This document shows, piece by piece, positions 5,939 through 8,913 of a DNA stretch of 8,913 nucleotides; the first letter of the stretch is position 1, and each line of letters begins with the position of its first letter. The stretch is from CAZNYG01 sp964577205. GTDB taxonomy: Bacteria; Elusimicrobiota; Endomicrobiia; Endomicrobiales; CAIRNS01. The translations under genes and the position numbers were made by a program. Below the pieces are notes generated by a model. The model was not told where the DNA came from and did no database searches. It was given only the letters and a program-made list of their open reading frames with translations. The stretch is taken from positions 1 through 8,913 of the forward strand of contig CAZNYG010000078.1 of assembly GCA_964577205.1 (NCBI GenBank), in the 5' to 3' direction.

Positions 5939-8913
5939 CATTGATGGGTCATGCTCTGATGGCCGTTCTGTCAGCCACTTAATCAACCTGATCGGTCGAA
6001 GTTATCCTGAAACAAGGTTCATCGGAGTTGATAACAGGATGCTCATGTACGGTGTGAAGGACGGGGACAACCTGGGAGTGTTTGACGCGAATAACAACAT
6101 GCTCGATCTCATTACCACGGAAGATCACTGGTATGCGCCCAGACACAGGAAGCCTTTGCATGAACGCGACCTCGTAAATGAAAAAAATGTTTTTGTCCGT
6201 TTGCATGCCGCTCTTGAAAGCGCGCAAAGCAAATATCCCGAAGGAATGTCCTGCAGTGAATGGACAGAGAGATTAAGTCTTGATTTAACCGGCAAAGTAT
6301 TGCCGATATTCATGATCCATCCGGATGCGTTGAGCGCCGGCCGCGTTGATTTCAAACAGGGTGACATTTTTAACCTGGAACATACTGTCGGCATGAAAAA
6401 GGCCGCAATGGTGATACTGACAAACACTGTAGGTTTTCACTGGGGATACTATGATCAGGAACAGACGTTCGAAGCTATCAGGCACGCTGGAAGATGCCTT
6501 GAGGAGAACGGAATACTTATTGTTGGGAATAACGACGAGCAGTTCATGGGAAGCAACGGCAGGGAAAGCCTCGCCTGGCATGCTTTCCGAAAAAAAGGCA
6601 GTGATCTCTTCCTCATCGAGACTCATGGAAATCCCCGCGTTTTTGGTGAACGACGCCTGGAAGTTGGCGGAAAGCTGAAAGAGATCCCCCTGAATGCAGA
6701 GCAGTATGGAATGATAAACCTGTGGGTGAGGCAGAATGGCAGGCTCCCTCAACCGCGGACCCCTTCCGATATCGTAAGTCATTGGATTGCCGATATGGAT
6801 TCCGGTGAATTCATAAAGCCCAGCCTGGCGTTCAAAAAAGCCGGCGCCGCGGCGAGCGGGGAACTTCTGAAACTTCTTGACCGGGTGGAAACACATACCA
6901 CTTACGCGGCTTCGACGCTTCATAACATCGGGTCCGCGCTTATCTGGGCGGATGACATTACCCTTCTGCCGGAACTGCAGGAACGCTGGCGCCGCGCCCC
7001 GGCTTCCGATCCGCGCAGGGCGGTCTATGAGAGAGTATTGTCGGCATACCTTATCGGCTCGTCGCAGGTGTTCACGCGCTCACCGAAGGCGTCGGGCAAT
7101 ATCTCCCGCTACACGTCCAGCGAACGGCTGTCATCCCTCAAGGGCGAGCTGGGCCCCTTCCTGGAGGGGATAAAATCCCCGGTTATCGTCAACGCGGGCT
7201 GCTCGTCGGGCCTGACCAGCGTGTCTCTGGAAGAGATGTGCCCGGGCTCACGGGTCATCGGCGTGGACATTGATCATGAACTGCAGGTCGTAAGACACGG
7301 GAAGTATAAAGCCGTATTCAACGGTTCGGGGGAAATTGTAAGGCTTTATAATACCGATCCTTTACGCCTGGCGGCATACGAGGCAGGAAAGGGCTGGCAG
7401 TTTGAAAGATCGCGGGAAGATATCAAAAATATATGTATAGAACTTTATGCGGGATACAGGCGGGCCGGGACGTGGCCGGAAGAACCGATAAGGCAGCTTC
7501 ATCCGTCGGTCATGGATGCCATGGAGAGGCCCGGGTCCGGCATTACATTCCGACAGGGGGATATTTTCTCTCTTTCAGGATCTTTGAGGGACATAAATAA
7601 CGAGGCTGACGTTGTCGTGTGCGCCAACGTCTTGGGTTATTGGGGATATTATGATGAACAGGCAGCGTATAACGCCCTGCGCGAAATGGGAAGGAATCTC
7701 AGGGAAGGGGGCCGGCTGATCGCAGGCTCGAATCCCGATAATAAAAAACCGGTGGCGGCATACGGCGATGAAGCGGCGGAGGATTTCAGATATGCCGTCT
7801 GGGAACGGCGCGGAGACATGCTTGTGCTGGTGAGTGAACAGGAGGGCGCTTATATCCGCAAGAACGCCCGTGAAGAAGAGGTGGGCCCGTGGCCGGTCAT
7901 CCCTCTGTACGACGAGGCGCGGCTTGTGAAGGATATCATGAGCAGCCTGCGTTCCGGATCCGTTATATCGGACAAAGATGCCAATACATTGAAAAACTAT
8001 GCGTGGCTGGGCATGCTGCCGGAACTGCAGCGTCTGTATGCTGATGACAAGTATGCGGGTATCCGCGGTATAGCAGGAGATGTCATCAACACGCTGCTGA
8101 CCGATACCGAGTGGATCTGGACTGAAACCGTGGCGGGGCCTGTCAGAAAAACGACATGGCCGACGCGCTATTCAAAACTGATCCCCATTATCGAGGATGA
8201 AGCTAAAGGACATCCTTCCGGAGAACAGTTCACCGTAGCGGATTTTTGCGGATCCTCCGGAGCTGCGGCCGCGTTGTTGGCGGAGCGATTAAGCTCTATC
8301 CCCGGGGCGCGTGTCATATGCATGGACAACAATACGCACGTTTACTCCATTAGGGACCGCGCCGGAACGGCTATAGTGAACCATCAGGGCATTATGATCC
8401 AGTATGTCGAGCGCGAAAGCGGGGTGTTGTGGCGCAGGGATGTTGAAGGAAGCTGGGAGCGTGACGGAGAAAGCGTGAGCGAAGGGCCCGGCACGGGTGT
8501 CGCGGAGAGATGCACCGCCCTCTGGAAAAAGTACGCGGCGGGGAAATATGAAAATAGACTTATATCCCCTGGGACATATAAAGATGGGAACTTTGGGGAA
8601 ACCCTTTTCAAGGATGGCGAATGCTCCGTTATCGCGATCCCTCTTATCGTTCCGCGGGCGGCTCATCCTGTACGTCCGACGGCCCCCCTGTATTTCGTGA
8701 ATGGAGACATGAACGCGCCCGCCTCGTCGATACCTTGTGCAGGCGTTGACGTGATCGTCATGATGAACATCCTTGGGCCCGGGTCCGGATACTATACCGA
8801 CAGAATGAGAATACAGGAGTTAATGGGACGCGCGGGCTACTGCCTTAAACCGCAAGGCAAACTGTTCGTCGGAAACACGGCGCCTGACGGTTCACCTGGT
8901 TTTCATATTTATG
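5739..8913 (+). CDS. Giant multidomain protein, right part: three tandem CheR-like methyltransferase modules; open at both ends
   Basis: I read this frame through 1,058 codons from just after the gap to the window end without a stop. It holds three class I SAM-dependent methyltransferase-like domains separated by helical spacers. Each has a motif I glycine loop (DGSCSDG, NAGCSSG, DFCGSSG), an acidic residue ending strand 2 (IGVD, IGVD, ICMD), a GD motif (FKQGDIF, FRQGDIF, FVNGDMN) and an asparagine strand (LTNTVG, CANVLG, MMNILG). Each ends in a 'G.L.VG' type strand. The second copy most resembles CheR (compare CheR's CRNVLIYF with CANVLGYW here). No independent start is convincing: the first ATG, at 5796, has no ribosome binding site. 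PELQ spacer motifs at 6969 and 8019 match one just left of the gap at 5714. This is therefore probably the continuation of the left gene and is incomplete downstream. Substrate unknown. Confidence 0.9.
5925..6720 (+). other. CheR-like methyltransferase domain, copy 1
   Basis: Residues here are counted from base 5739. Strand 1 with motif I is LIIDGSCSDG (glycine 75, base 5961), the strand 2 acid is D98 (GVDNRM, base 6030), GD is at 6360-6365 (D209) and the strand 4 asparagine is N229 (base 6423, LTNTVGFHWGYYDQEQ). A final strand, GILIVGNN, follows. All core class I SAM-binding positions look usable. About 110 residues lie between the strand 2 acid and GD. Confidence 0.7.
6780..7181 (+). other. 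Helical spacer 1 with PELQ motif
   Basis: Helical, charged sequence with PELQ at 6969-6980, then ERWRRAPASDPRRAVYERVL and a RYTSSERLSSL segment before strand 1 of methyltransferase 2. PELQ to the first residue of the NAGCSSG loop is exactly 222 bases. The 15-base stretch CTGCCGGAACTGCAG (6966-6980) is repeated at 8016-8030. Confidence 0.55.
7182..7870 (+). other. CheR-like methyltransferase domain, copy 2 (closest to CheR)
   Basis: Motif I is VIVNAGCSSG (glycine 491, base 7209), the strand 2 acid is D510 (GVDIDHEL, then VRHGKY), GD is at 7557-7562 (FRQGDIF, D608) and asparagine N630 is in VVCANVLGYWGYYDEQ (base 7626), followed by REGGRLIAGSN. CheR proteins have AGCSTGEE, a TDIDxxxL...GxY segment, FRQGDL, and CRNVLIYF...Q...L...GGxLxxG. 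The order and residues agree closely, except that the CRN arginine is alanine. CheR methylates glutamates of chemoreceptors. No chemotaxis context is visible, so the substrate is unknown. Confidence 0.75.
7900..8228 (+). other. Helical spacer 2 with PELQ motif
   Basis: The segment TLKNYAWLGMLPELQ has PELQ at 8019-8030, then RLYADDKYAGIRGIAGDVI and TRYSKLIPIIEDE, leading to strand 1 of methyltransferase 3. The distance from PELQ to the first residue of motif I is 222 bases, identical to spacer 1. Confidence 0.55.
8229..8913 (+). other. CheR-like methyltransferase domain, copy 3 (cut by window end)
   Basis: Motif I is TVADFCGSSG (glycine 841, base 8259), the strand 2 acid is D863 (ICMDNNTHV), GD is at 8703-8708 (FVNGDMN, D990) and N1010 is in MMNILGPGSGYYTD (base 8766), then KPQGKLFVGNT. 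The insertion between the strand 2 acid and GD is the longest of the three (127 residues). The domain core is nearly complete and the frame is still open at the last base, so further modules may follow. Confidence 0.65.

Noticed and set aside
128..6852. GGCGCCGCGG occurring at 128, 4481, 5603 and 6843
   Set aside because: Each copy is in frame as Gly-Ala-Ala. This is explained by codon preference at small-residue turns in a GC-rich gene, with no shared flanks.
6285..6923. 212-codon open frame on the - strand
   Set aside because: It lies wholly opposite methyltransferase copy 1 and its spacer, whose motifs are clearly conserved on the + strand. The antisense translation has no recognisable motif.
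5925..8913. Polyketide or nonribosomal peptide synthase-like modularity
   Set aside because: No ketosynthase, adenylation, condensation or carrier-domain motif is visible anywhere in the window; only the repeated-module layout is similar.

Overview
The window reads as the inside of one very large bacterial gene on the + strand. A single frame is open from base 2 to a 10-N assembly gap (5727-5736). After the gap a second frame is open from 5739 to the last base. There is no intergenic space, RNA gene, promoter, terminator or CRISPR array that I can support. The two frames are offset only because the gap is written as 10 Ns. Repeat spacing across the gap suggests one continuous coding sequence of about 2,970 codons or more, truncated at both window ends. 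The source is probably an uncultured bacterium. The N-terminal 'IQDLHCHEEVQ ... VEG ... GGFH' domain and the giant modular architecture recall Candidatus Omnitrophota or related lineages. This is inference from memory, not a search result.

Layout, left to right: (1) 2-1480, a TraB/ChaN/TIKI-like (EreA-like) domain interrupted in frame by two palindromic repeat units (1155-1229). (2) 1880-2220, a CPBP (CAAX-protease-like) membrane domain with motif 1 degraded. (3) 2300-3058, an unrecognised soluble region. (4) 3059-4790, three tandem GNAT acetyltransferase-like domains; the first looks C-terminally shortened and the second has a damaged acetyl-CoA loop. (5) 4895-5390, a second degraded CPBP-like membrane domain. 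(6) 5480-8913, three tandem modules, each a helical spacer with a PELQ motif followed by a CheR-like class I methyltransferase domain; the third is cut by the window end.

The product would be a membrane-embedded, multi-domain protein with acetyltransferase-like and methyltransferase-like repeats on either side of the second membrane block. It could be a tethered modification machine or a polyprotein. Substrates, processing and activity cannot be read from the sequence, and several catalytic motifs are degenerate.
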